The notes: generated by a model not told the origin, from the sequence alone. A stretch of DNA of 35,542 bases from Enterobacterales bacterium (GCA_030949565.1 JAUZSK010000072.1:135001-170542); one strand, 5' to 3'; positions 27,446-35,042 are shown, counted from the stretch's first letter. A program made the numbers and translations.

Positions 27446-28523
27446 CTTGATTCTCGATAATTGTTATATAGTTATTCAGTACTTGCTCTAGTTGTTCAAT
27501 AGCAACCCACTCGTTAGCGGTGTGTGCCTGCGCAATATCACCGGGACCATAAACCAAAGCCGTTAGCCCAGCTTCAGAAAATAAACTGGCTTCAGTCCAA
27601 AAGTTCACCGCAGGTCCCAAAGGTAAGCCACAGTTTAATGCAAAGTCTTTAGCAGTTTGCATCGCGCTTTGAAAATCTTGGTTAGCGGCCGGTAAGCTCG
27701 GACCAAAAAATCCGGCTTCAATTTTAGCGCCACCTGCTAAGTCGGAAAATAACTCTAATAGCAGGCTCGAACTTTGCCCAGGCAAGGGTCTAAAACCAAA
27801 TTTAGTCTGGCAGTCTGAAGCGATCATATTAGCTTTAATGCCACCTTCTATAGTGCCAATATTAAAAGGGACACCGCTCAGATTTTCCACCTGATCGGAT
27901 TGTTGTTCAATCCACTCAGTTACCTTTGCAATCCAATGGCCCGCTTTATGAATCGCATTATCTTTTAACGCTCTGGCTTCAGATGCATGACCCGAAATTC
28001 CGTTAAAATAGGCCACCGCAGTTTGAATACCACGATGAGCAACTACCGCCGCAGCTTTGGTCGGCTCGGATACGATGACTTTTTTAAAGCCGTGACAGGT
28101 TTTTAGAAAGGCTTTCACGGCGAGGCTAGTGCCAGCTTCTTCATCGGTTGAAAAGAGTAAAGCCAGGTCTCCTTGCGTTTGATTGGCTGCTACCAGCATA
28201 CAAGCCGAAGCGCCTTTGATATCACAAGCGCCTAATCCAACCAAGCGATCACCCTGCTCAATTAATTCAAAGGGATCACTGCTCCAGCCTTTGGCAACGG
28301 GCACCGTATCAATATGAAAATTAAATAAAATATCCGGCTGGCCGCGTACCGCCAACAAAGCCAGACAACCATCACCGGCATCAATTATATCAAAGTGAAA
28401 GCCCGTTAGATTAGCTTTAAGATATTCAATAATCGGACTGCATGCATGAAACTCTCTAGGCGGATTTTGAGTATCAAAAGCCACCAGCTGTTTTAAATGT
28501 TTAAATATTGGATTAGTATCCAT
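27438..28523 (-). CDS. argE': N-acetyl-L-citrulline deacetylase
   Basis: A 361-residue zinc peptidase of the M20 family. Metal and catalytic residues are visible: FHIDTVP (first His and Asp), CDIKGA (bridging Asp), STDEEAG (catalytic and metal Glu), and AHTANEW near the end (last His). Overall it follows the xanthomonad ArgE' sequence, with QNPPRE at the start, EPTKAAAVVAHRGIQ, GGIKANMIA, FGFRPLPG and VNFWTEASLFSEAGLTALVYGPGDIAQAHT blocks. That enzyme removes acetate from N-acetylcitrulline. Its place between argG and argBA and beside an acetylornithine carbamoyltransferase supports this substrate over acetylornithine. Start ATG 28523, 7 nt after argG. Confidence 0.92.
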   Translation of the reverse strand: MDTNPIFKHLKQLVAFDTQNPPREFHACSPIIEYLKANLTGFHFDIIDAGDGCLALLAVRGQPDILFNFHIDTVPVAKGWSSDPFELIEQGDRLVGLGACDIKGASACMLVAANQTQGDLALLFSTDEEAGTSLAVKAFLKTCHGFKKVIVSEPTKAAAVVAHRGIQTAVAYFNGISGHASEARALKDNAIHKAGHWIAKVTEWIEQQSDQVENLSGVPFNIGTIEGGIKANMIASDCQTKFGFRPLPGQSSSLLLELFSDLAGGAKIEAGFFGPSLPAANQDFQSAMQTAKDFALNCGLPLGPAVNFWTEASLFSEAGLTALVYGPGDIAQAHTANEWVAIEQLEQVLNNYITIIENQDA

Positions 28524-28530
28524 AATCTTT

Positions 28531-29757
28531 TTATTTTCCTTGCGATCGTTGCTTTGACGATGCCATTACCGTAGATTTTCCAAACAGTTTAATAAATCCC
28601 ACCGCCTCGTCAATGGTCCAACTGGCTGATTGGGCATAAACCGCTCCGGTATCGAGTAAAATATTATCCGAATTAATCTCCACTGCCGTAATCTGACCGA
28701 CTTTTAATTCTAAAGTTACTTCACCAGTCACTTGTGTTTGAGATGATTCCAAAAAGGCTTCCAGATCATACTTAAGAGGTTCATAGTAAAAACCTTCATA
28801 CACCAGCTCAGTCCATTTTTCGGCAATGCTGGCTTTAAAACGATTTTGTGCCTTGGATAATACCGATTGCTCCAATGCCACATGAGCTTCTTTTAGTGCA
28901 ACCAGCGCAGGTGCCTCAAAGGCAATGCGTCCTTTTAGGCCGATACTGGTGTCTCCGGTATAAAGGCCGCGGCCAACTCCATAGGAGCCGACCAATTGAT
29001 TAAGCTGCTGCATCACTTGCTCGCCTGTATAATCTTTGTCTAGTTTCTTACCATTGAATGCCACTAAAGTTCCCTGCTCAAACTTAAAACGAATCAGTTG
29101 ACTCGATTTATTGGAATCCACCTGAGCGGGGATCATTAAATAACTTTCATCGGAAGGCTTCTTCCATTGATCAATTTCGGAACCAGAAATCGTAGCGCCT
29201 AAAAGATTTTCATTCACCGAATAGGTTGAAACCTTGTCTGAAACAGAATAACCCTTGTCTAATAGATATTGCTTCTCATACTCTCTGACTTCACTAGTGA
29301 GCTTTTGAATTTCTCGAATTGGTGTGATGACTTTATAATCACCCAAACATTGAACTGCTAAATCAAAACGAACTTGATCATTGCCCATGCCCGTACAACC
29401 GTGAGCGAAAAGATTGGTATTTAATTCATCACAAAGCTTTAAACAAGCCGCAACAATTAAATAGCGATCCGAACACAACAAGGGATATTGATTTTGATAC
29501 CAATGACCGCCCCAAATAAGCGGCGTGATGACATCATTCCACAATGCATCCGCGATACTCGCTTCACGATGTTCACTGGCACCTAAGGATAAAGCTCGTT
29601 GCTCAATGGCTTGCTTTTCCGATTCAGAAACACCACCGGAATCAACAAAAATAGTGACCACGCGATAGCCTTGGTCTATCAAATAGGGAACACAAAAACT
29701 GGTATCTAGACCACCAGAAAATGCTAAGACAATGGTTGGGTTACTTTCTTTGCTCAT
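28531..29757 (-). CDS. argG: Argininosuccinate synthase
   Basis: Joins citrulline and aspartate using ATP to make argininosuccinate. The 408-residue protein starts with the PP-loop LAFSGGLDTSFC (residues about 11-22). It contains the FVDSGGVSESE region, FAHGCTGMGNDQVRFD, the ISGSEIDQWKKP stretch and VGRGLYTGDTSIGLKGR. The start has a GAGAG ribosome binding site. It follows argF' by 41 bp and precedes argE' by 7 bp, second in the six-gene operon. Citrulline should come from the argE' product next door. Confidence 0.95.
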   Translation of the reverse strand: MSKESNPTIVLAFSGGLDTSFCVPYLIDQGYRVVTIFVDSGGVSESEKQAIEQRALSLGASEHREASIADALWNDVITPLIWGGHWYQNQYPLLCSDRYLIVAACLKLCDELNTNLFAHGCTGMGNDQVRFDLAVQCLGDYKVITPIREIQKLTSEVREYEKQYLLDKGYSVSDKVSTYSVNENLLGATISGSEIDQWKKPSDESYLMIPAQVDSNKSSQLIRFKFEQGTLVAFNGKKLDKDYTGEQVMQQLNQLVGSYGVGRGLYTGDTSIGLKGRIAFEAPALVALKEAHVALEQSVLSKAQNRFKASIAEKWTELVYEGFYYEPLKYDLEAFLESSQTQVTGEVTLELKVGQITAVEINSDNILLDTGAVYAQSASWTIDEAVGFIKLFGKSTVMASSKQRSQGK

Positions 29758-29798
29758 TAGATTACTCTCGTTATTTTAAGCGATTAGTTATTTGTATT

Positions 29799-30815
29799 TT
29801 AACTAGCATTTTGCTCAGTATTTTTAATCAAAAGACTCATGATAGCCTTTTGCACGTGAATTCGATTTTCCGCTTCTTCGATGGCGAAACAATAATCGCT
29901 ATCCATCACCTCATCAGTGGCTTTGATATTACGTCTCAGCGGCAAACAGTGGGAAAATTGTCCGCCATTAGTGAGCGCCATTTTTTTCTGATCGACAATA
30001 AAATGCTGATACTCATCACGGATCGCTCTTTCCTCTTCCCAGCGACCAAAATAAGGCAGAGCACCCCAACTTTTAGCATAAACAATATCGGCATCCGCGT
30101 AAGCGCTTTCAATATCATGACTAATCTGAAAGCTTCCGCCATTTTGTTCAGCTTGTTTTTCTGCTGCTTCAATATATCGTTTATCTAAAATGTAGTCCTT
30201 TGTCGGACATAGTAAAGTCACATCCATACCAAATTTGGTGGAAATTAATAAAGAGGAATTAGCCACCGCAGTGTTTAAAGGCTTCGGATGATAAGTCCAG
30301 CTAAGCAGATATTTTTTGTTTTGTGGTTTGCCTATTAAAGACTGAATAGCTTGCATATGCGCTAGCTCTTGACAAGGATGGCTAATGGTTTCCATATTAA
30401 TCACCGGTACACTTGCGTATTTGGCAAAGGCTTTGATCACTTTATCCTGCCGATCCACCTGCCAATCTTCAAATTTAGGAAACGCTCTAACACAAATAAG
30501 ATCACAATAGCGTGATAGCACTTGTGCCACCTCAATAATATGTTCCTCGGTATCACCATCCATTCGGCTGCCAGCTTCAAATTCAATCGGCCAAGCCGCT
30601 TTGCCGGGTTCCAACACCACCGCATGGCCACCTAACTGCCAAGTACCTAGCTCAAAAGAGGTTCGAGTACGCAAAGAGGGATTAAAAAACAATAAGCCCA
30701 CGGATTTACCCTTAAGCGCATCACTGTCTAATCCCAGTTTAAACTCATTGGCCTGATCAATTAGACCTTGTAACGAGCTTTGACTCCAATTCTGTGTGGT
30801 TAAAAAATCTTTCAT
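29799..30815 (-). CDS. argF': N-acetylornithine carbamoyltransferase
   Basis: Transfers carbamoyl to N-acetylornithine giving N-acetylcitrulline. Carbamoyl phosphate binding is shown by SLRTRTSFELG (residues 47-57) and HPCQELAH. Features that separate this enzyme from ordinary ornithine carbamoyltransferase are present: TWTYHPKPLNTAV (here SWTYHPKPLNTAV), HCLPLRRN, KSWGALPYFG and DGDTEEH. Glu90 in that last motif aligns with Glu92 of the Xanthomonas enzyme, the residue that selects acetyl over succinyl substrates. The 338 residues match the xanthomonad length. AAGG about 9 nt upstream serves as ribosome binding site. It is the first gene of the arginine operon, behind the Arg-codon leader. 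Confidence 0.95.
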   Translation of the reverse strand: MKDFLTTQNWSQSSLQGLIDQANEFKLGLDSDALKGKSVGLLFFNPSLRTRTSFELGTWQLGGHAVVLEPGKAAWPIEFEAGSRMDGDTEEHIIEVAQVLSRYCDLICVRAFPKFEDWQVDRQDKVIKAFAKYASVPVINMETISHPCQELAHMQAIQSLIGKPQNKKYLLSWTYHPKPLNTAVANSSLLISTKFGMDVTLLCPTKDYILDKRYIEAAEKQAEQNGGSFQISHDIESAYADADIVYAKSWGALPYFGRWEEERAIRDEYQHFIVDQKKMALTNGGQFSHCLPLRRNIKATDEVMDSDYCFAIEEAENRIHVQKAIMSLLIKNTEQNAS

Positions 30816-30885
30816 ATTCAGCCTTTATCTTGTTTCAATTATTTACTGCACATCACAATCCTTTGCTGCTTCAATCTCCCTCACC

Positions 30886-30906
30886 TTTTCTGACTGTCTA
30901 GTTTCA
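30886..30906. repeat. Short repeat A, copy 1
   Basis: First of four copies of TTTCTGACTGTCTAGTTTCA (preceded by one further T) between the arginine leader and argF'. The other copies start at 30917, 31021 and 31057. Confidence 0.85.
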
Positions 30907-30916
30907 CCTTCTCAGC

Positions 30917-31011
30917 TTTTCTGACTGTCTAGTTTCAGCATCCGTTTCACCTTTTAATCCCCTCTCCCTCAGGGAGAGGGTTAGGGTGAGGGTGCTTTCC
31001 AGCTCAAAAAA
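30917..31011. repeat. 95-bp direct repeat, copy 1 (repeat A plus REP-like hairpin)
   Basis: Contains repeat A followed by a REP-like element. CCCTCTCCC (30960-30968) and GGGAGAGGG (30972-30980) form a perfect 9-bp hairpin with loop TCA, then GTTAGGGTGAGGGTG. The CCCTCACCCTAACCC/GAGGGAGAGGG style of sequence is a widespread intergenic repeat type in proteobacteria. A second copy at 31057-31151 differs at 4 of 95 positions. Confidence 0.9.
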
Positions 31012-31020
31012 GAGAGTAAC

Positions 31021-31040
31021 TTTCTGACTGTCTAGTTTCA
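31021..31040. repeat. Short repeat A, copy 3
   Basis: An exact copy of TTTCTGACTGTCTAGTTTCA, located between the two 95-bp repeats and not attached to a REP-like hairpin. Confidence 0.85.
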
Positions 31041-31056
31041 CACCCCATAAAGCCTA

Positions 31057-31151
31057 TTTTCTGACTGTCCAGTTTCAGCATCCGTTTCACCTTTTAATCC
31101 CCTCGCCTTCAGGGAGAGGGCTAGGGTGAGGGTGCTTTCCAGCTCAAAAAA
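31057..31151. repeat. 95-bp direct repeat, copy 2
   Basis: Second copy of the A plus REP-like unit, 140 bp from the first. Four substitutions: TCTA to TCCA in the A part, two in the 5' arm of the REP hairpin (CCTCGCCTTC), which weakens it, and GTTAGGG to GCTAGGG. The spacing suggests a tandem duplication of about 140 bp. Confidence 0.9.
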
Positions 31152-31174
31152 ATAAAACGAACGCTCGTTTTATT
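31151..31174. promoter_or_regulatory. Perfect 10-bp-arm palindrome, operator-like
   Basis: AATAAAACGA and TCGTTTTATT flank the four bases ACGC. The shape and size resemble operators of TetR-type repressors; a hairpin role is also possible. It lies in the long leader between the attenuator terminator and argF', at the edge of the second 95-bp repeat, so it may belong to that mobile repeat. Confidence 0.4.
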
Positions 31175-31212
31175 ACTATTGCTAATATTTAATTAATTCA
31201 ATAGCTTATATA

Positions 31213-31241
31213 ATAATAAACCTTGTTAGTAATCACTTCAA
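31213..31241 (-). promoter_or_regulatory. Candidate internal promoter for the arginine operon
   Basis: On the minus strand TTGAAG (31236-31241) and TATTAT (31213-31218) are separated by 17 bp, a good sigma-70 match (4 of 6 and 5 of 6). It lies just downstream of the attenuator terminator and could give argF' a constitutive transcript that bypasses it. Confidence 0.45.
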
Positions 31242-31270
31242 AAACAAAAAACCCGGCTTTAGCCGGGTTT
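31239..31270 (-). terminator. Intrinsic terminator of the Arg-codon leader (attenuator)
   Basis: On the minus strand AAACCCGGCT pairs with AGCCGGGTTT as a perfect 10-bp stem with a 2-nt loop (9 bp with a 4-nt loop in practice). A U-rich tail TTTTTTGTTTTT follows. It lies 34 nt after the stop codon of the Arg-rich leader frame. It also ends any read-through from oadB. The segment GCTGGGT (31312-31318) inside the leader frame is complementary to ACCCGGC of its 5' arm (one G-U pair), which would allow an antiterminator. Confidence 0.88.
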
Positions 31271-31304
31271 ATAAAATAACGTTTAATTTTTTCTAAACAA
31301 CACG

Positions 31305-31376
31305 CTATTCCACCCAGCAAGCAACCTCGCGGCGGCGGCGATCATGGCGGTTTATGCGTGATACGTTATTTTTCAT
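31305..31376 (-). CDS. Arginine leader peptide (candidate attenuator peptide)
   Basis: A 23-codon frame: ATG at 31376, TAG at 31305. Arg is at codons 7, 10, 13, 14, 15 and 16, all CGC, so six of 23 residues are Arg with four in a row. An AAGAGA ribosome binding site ends 5 nt before the ATG. The frame is followed by a strong terminator and lies upstream of the arginine operon on the same strand. This matches his- and leu-type leader peptides, in which stalling at codons for the scarce amino acid prevents termination. The last codons (Cys-Trp-Val-Glu) overlap the candidate antiterminator segment. I infer regulation by charged arginyl-tRNA. The alternative is a chance frame in front of the oadB terminator. 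Confidence 0.7.
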   Translation of the reverse strand: MKNNVSRINRHDRRRREVACWVE

Positions 31377-31426
31377 AAAAATCTCTTGTCGTTTGATGTT
31401 TGCATTTAAACATGAATATTCGAATA

Positions 31427-31456
31427 AATCTAACACTAATTTTAACTTATAACCAA
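31427..31456 (-). promoter_or_regulatory. Weak candidate promoter for the leader transcript
   Basis: On the minus strand TTGGTT (31451-31456), an 18-bp spacer and an extended -10, TG-T-TAGATT (hexamer 31427-31432). Just downstream TGAATATTC (plus strand 31413-31421) contains one half of an ArgR operator. The match is modest; read-through from oadB could supply the leader instead, as no terminator separates them. Confidence 0.3.
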
Positions 31457-31489
31457 ATGCTCTATTGGTCTTAAAATGCGCCAGCGATG

Positions 31490-32635
31490 TTAACCAACCA
31501 AGGCTAATAAAACGCCGGCAGCTACAGCTGATCCCAAAACGCCAGCGACGTTTGGTCCCATCGCATGCATCAATAAAAAATTATGTGGATTCGCTTCAAG
31601 CCCTAGTTTGTTGGCCACTCGAGCGGCCATTGGCACTGCCGATACACCAGCAGCACCAATCAATGGATTGATTGGCTCTTTAGAAAAACGATTCATTAAT
31701 TTAGCCATTAACAGACCACTGGCTGTACCGATCGAAAAAGCAATCGCGCCAAGGGCTAAAATCCCAAGCGTTTCTATATTAAGAAATTTGTCAGCGCTCA
31801 ACTTAGAGCCAACGCCTAAACCAAGGAAAATAGTGACTATATTGATCAATTCATTTTGAGCGGTTGAACTTAACCTTTCAACAACGCCAGACTCCCGCAT
31901 AATATTACCGAAGCAGAACATACCCACTAGCGGTGTGGCAGTCGGCAAAAATAAAATCGTCAACAATAACACCGCCAGCGGAAACAGAATTTTTTCTAAC
32001 TGAGAGACCTGGCGTAGCTGCTTCATTTCAATTTTTCGTTCCGCTTCAGTCGTTAGAGCACGCATTATCGGTGGTTGAATAATCGGCACTAAAGCCATAT
32101 AGGAATAGGCTGCAACGGCGATGGCGCCTAATAGATCGGGCGCTAACCGTGATGCAAGGAAAATCGCAGTAGGACCATCCGCGCCACCGATAATGGCAAT
32201 AGCAGAAGCATCTTTGAGGCTAAATTCAATACCCGGAACAAAATTAAGGGCAATCGCGCCAAACAAGGTGGCGAAAATACCAAACTGAGCGGCAGCACCG
32301 AGTAAAAGCATTCTTGGATTGGCAATTAAAGCGCCAAAGTCCGTTAAAGCACCGACCCCCATGAAAATAATCAAAGGAAATACACCGGTATCAATGCCAG
32401 CATGGTAAACCAGATAGAGCAAACCGCCTTCTTGGTCAAAACCTGCCAAAGGGATATTGGTTAGTATTGCCCCCATACCAATGGGTAACAGCAGTAGCGG
32501 CTCAAATTTCTTCACGATAGCGAGGTAAATGAGTCCCCCACCCACTAGCATCATGATCAATTGACCTCCGGTAAAATTATATAATCCGGTTGACTTCCAT
32601 AGGGTAACTAAATTTGCGATAATTTGATCTTGCAT
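31490..32635 (-). CDS. oadB: Oxaloacetate decarboxylase beta subunit, Na+ pump
   Basis: Membrane subunit of the Na+-translocating decarboxylase. It decarboxylates carboxybiotin and exports Na+. The 381-residue protein is almost entirely hydrophobic helices. Family motifs are present: [35 protein letters not shown] (the Asp of a Na+ site), the [12 protein letters not shown] block, and near the C-terminus [19 protein letters not shown] then [20 protein letters not shown]. It begins 13 bp after the end of the oadA frame, in the order oadG-oadA-oadB. No terminator lies between its stop and the arginine leader, whose terminator at 31239-31270 would end its transcript. Confidence 0.95.
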   Translation of the reverse strand: MQDQIIANLVTLWKSTGLYNFTGGQLIMMLVGGGLIYLAIVKKFEPLLLLPIGMGAILTNIPLAGFDQEGGLLYLVYHAGIDTGVFPLIIFMGVGALTDFGALIANPRMLLLGAAAQFGIFATLFGAIALNFVPGIEFSLKDASAIAIIGGADGPTAIFLASRLAPDLLGAIAVAAYSYMALVPIIQPPIMRALTTEAERKIEMKQLRQVSQLEKILFPLAVLLLTILFLPTATPLVGMFCFGNIMRESGVVERLSSTAQNELINIVTIFLGLGVGSKLSADKFLNIETLGILALGAIAFSIGTASGLLMAKLMNRFSKEPINPLIGAAGVSAVPMAARVANKLGLEANPHNFLLMHAMGPNVAGVLGSAVAAGVLLALVG

Positions 32636-32648
32636 TTTATTTCAACGT

Positions 32649-34455
32649 TTAACCTTGAATTTGCAGAAGTATTTGTCCCACTGTCACAGCGTCACCTTCT
32701 TTAATCAGGATCTGGCTAATTTGCCCGTCACAATGAGCACGAATTTCGGTTTCCATCTTCATCGCTTCTAAAATAATCACCAGATCGCCTTCCCTAATCG
32801 CATCGCCTACACCCACCTTGAGTTTAAAGATGTTGCCCGCCAACGGCGCTGCCAAGGGTTTGGTGTTATTGTTAGCTGGATCAGCCGGCGGTTTAGCGCT
32901 TGAATAAATATTTTCTTCAATGCTTTGAACACGGCCACTAGGCCCCACCGTCACTTCATAAGCCTGACCATCCACCACCACTTGGTAATTAGCCGTTTCA
33001 GTGATTTCGGCTGCCTGACTAGTAACCGATGTGTCAGATAATTCTGCAATAGATGGTATGGCTTCAAAGGCCTCTGGATTATCTCGGTTTTGTAAAAACT
33101 TTAGCCCAATTTGTGGAAATAGTGCGTAGGTTAAAACATCATCTATCACCGCATCAGCCAGTTTAATTGATTTGTCTTTGGCGAGAGTTTTCAGCTCCTT
33201 GGTTAAATTTTCAACCTCTGGATCAATTTTATCGGCAGGGCGATAAGTAATGGCTTGTTCTCCCGCTAACACTTTTGCCTGTAATTTTTGATCGACTGGC
33301 GCCGCGGTTAAACCATATTGACCTTTTTAACACGCCAGCGGTTTCTTTAGTGATACTTTTGTATCTTTCTCCCGTGAGCACATTAAGCACTGCTTGAGTA
33401 CCGACAATCTGAGATGTGGGAGTCACTAATGGAATATACCCAAGGTCTTTTCTGACTTTAGGGATCTCTTGTAGCACCTCATCGAGTTTATCGGCGGCCC
33501 CCTGCTCTTTCAGTTGATTTTCCATATTGGTCAACATGCCGCCCGGTACTTGTGCAGTTAAGATCCGCGCATCGACACCCTTAAGACTGCCCTCAAACTG
33601 GGCATATTTTAGTCTTACCTTTCTAAAATAGGTTGCGACCTCGATCAATTTACCCAAATCTAGCCCCGTATCACGAGGGGTGTTTTGCATCATGGCAATC
33701 ACCGACTCAGTGGGTGAATGGCCATAGGTCATACTCATGGAGGAAATAGCCGTATCCACCACATCAATGCCCGCATCGATCGCCTTAATTTGAGTTGCCA
33801 TACTCAGTCCCGTGGTCGCATGACAGTGCAAGGCTATCGGTAAATCCACCTGTTGTTTTAAAGCTTCGACCAACTCCTGTGCTACATAGGGTTTTAATAG
33901 CCCCGCCATATCTTTGATGCAAAGCGAATGTGCCCCTAGATCTTCAAGTTTTTTTGCCATATCTAGCCAAAGTTGCAGATTGTGCACCGGACTCACGGTG
34001 TAGCTCAGCGTCGCCTGAGCGTGTGCACCGACTTTTACCGCCGAAGCAATGGCGGTTTGCATATTACGCACATCATTCATGGCATCAAAAATACGAAACA
34101 CCTCAACCCCATTGGCGAAAGCGCGCTCAACAAATTTTTCCACCAAATCGTCCGCATAGTGCCGATAGCCTAGAATATTCTGTCCCCGAAACAGCATCTG
34201 CTGCTTGGTCTTTGGCATGGCTTTTTTAAGCAATCGAATCCGTTGCCACGGATCTTCACCAAGGTAGCGAATACAGGAATCAAAAGTGGCACCACCCCAT
34301 GACTCGATCGACCAAAACCCCACCTCATCCAAAATGGGTGCAATTGGTAGCATGTCTTCGATCCGCAAGCGTGTGGCAAACAAGGACTGATGAGCATCGC
34401 GTAAAACCAGCTCAGTGATCCCGAGCGGCGAACAATTATTTGGCGTCTTTTTCAT
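32649..34455 (-). pseudogene. oadA: Oxaloacetate decarboxylase alpha subunit, one frameshift
   Basis: Carboxyltransferase subunit, which moves CO2 from oxaloacetate to biotin. The first frame, from ATG at 34455, holds the TIM-barrel domain: [14 protein letters not shown] (metal Asp), [24 protein letters not shown] and [11 protein letters not shown]. It leaves frame after ETAGVLK where a five-base A run (T run 33324-33328 on the plus strand) has one base too many. The next frame continues [17 protein letters not shown] without loss and ends with the biotin domain, EAMKMETE, biotin on that Lys. Corrected length is 601 residues; the Klebsiella protein is 596. Split as printed, barrel and biotin carrier would be separate chains. 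Because every motif is intact, a sequencing error is likely. Confidence 0.92.
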
Positions 34456-34510
34456 AATTTTTAACCCTATTACAAGCTCGTTAAAGATTGATTGTTTGAA
34501 ATTATTTAGC

Positions 34511-34768
34511 CTAGGTATTGCTTAAATGCTGCTGTTCGTAACGCCTAATAGCGCCGCTGATGGCGGCAACTACTGGCGCCGAAACCTGCGTTGTAACCAT
34601 TTCATCAGTTTGTTTTGCTGTAGACATTTCGGACTTTTGAGTGGCCCCTAGCGGACGAATTACATAGTGAATTGTAACTATAAGCAGGGTTAAGAATAGA
34701 AATACAAATCCCATGCCAATAAGCATTAGAAAAGCCGCTTGGTAACTGTCTTGAGCAATAGATTGCAT
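34511..34768 (-). CDS. oadG: Oxaloacetate decarboxylase gamma subunit
   Basis: Small membrane subunit that holds the alpha and beta subunits together. The 85-residue protein has one membrane helix (about residues 14-35, [19 protein letters not shown]) and a polar tail that ends [14 protein letters not shown], typical of OadG, where the tail contacts OadA. I chose ATG at 34768, 7 nt after an AGGAG ribosome binding site, over TTG at 34771. It is the first gene of the oadGAB operon, 55 bp before oadA. Promoter elements should lie in 34769-34930. Confidence 0.9.
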   Translation of the reverse strand: MQSIAQDSYQAAFLMLIGMGFVFLFLTLLIVTIHYVIRPLGATQKSEMSTAKQTDEMVTTQVSAPVVAAISGAIRRYEQQHLSNT

Positions 34769-34932
34769 CAATCTCTCCTTACTGCGTTGCTTATGTCACT
34801 GTTTTAATAGCTGTAGCCAAATAAAAGGGTGATCTACTATCAATGTAAATAGCCCATGTAATAGCTCATAGCATAGAGGATTGAGGATATTTGATCAAAT
34901 AACTGTTTGATGTTAGTAGGATTTTTTAATTA

Positions 34933-35042
34933 GGGCTCGGCTTGTTCGTTAAGCGATTTAGGATTGCTGCCACCGTCGTTTAAACGACTCTGCTATAGGG
35001 TTTCTCCCCTATTGAAAGCTAGCATACAAGGCTTTCGAGCCC
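34933..35042. other. Multi-hairpin structured element, possible ncRNA or repeat
   Basis: A closing stem GGGCTCG (34933-34939)/CGAGCCC (35036-35042) encloses four hairpins in series: GCTT/AAGC, the palindrome GTCGTTTAAACGAC, ATAGGG/CCCTAT with a 6-nt loop, and AAAGC/GCTTT with an 11-nt loop. I recognise no known RNA family. It lies about 165 bp upstream of oadG, so on the minus strand it could be part of the oad mRNA leader. On the plus strand it could be an independent RNA, or it could be a mobile repeat. Strand is undecided. Confidence 0.45.

Noticed and set aside
30960..30980. Intrinsic terminator in the argF' leader
   Set aside because: The 9-bp GC-rich hairpin is strong, but no T run follows on either strand, and the flanking GGGTGAGGGTG fits a REP-like repeat.
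30886..31077. CRISPR array
   Set aside because: Four copies of a 20-bp motif occur, but spacing is irregular (31, 104 and 36 bp), the intervening DNA is itself repeated, and no cas genes are present.
34933..35042. Integron attC site
   Set aside because: GTTAAGC in the element fits the GTTRRRY core, but I could not find the matching RYYYAAC partner at the required place. The multi-hairpin fold also differs from an attC cruciform.
34933..35042. tRNA or tmRNA
   Set aside because: The 7-bp closing stem is acceptor-like, but the length is 110 nt, there is no T-loop TTCRA motif, no CCA end and no anticodon arm of standard form.
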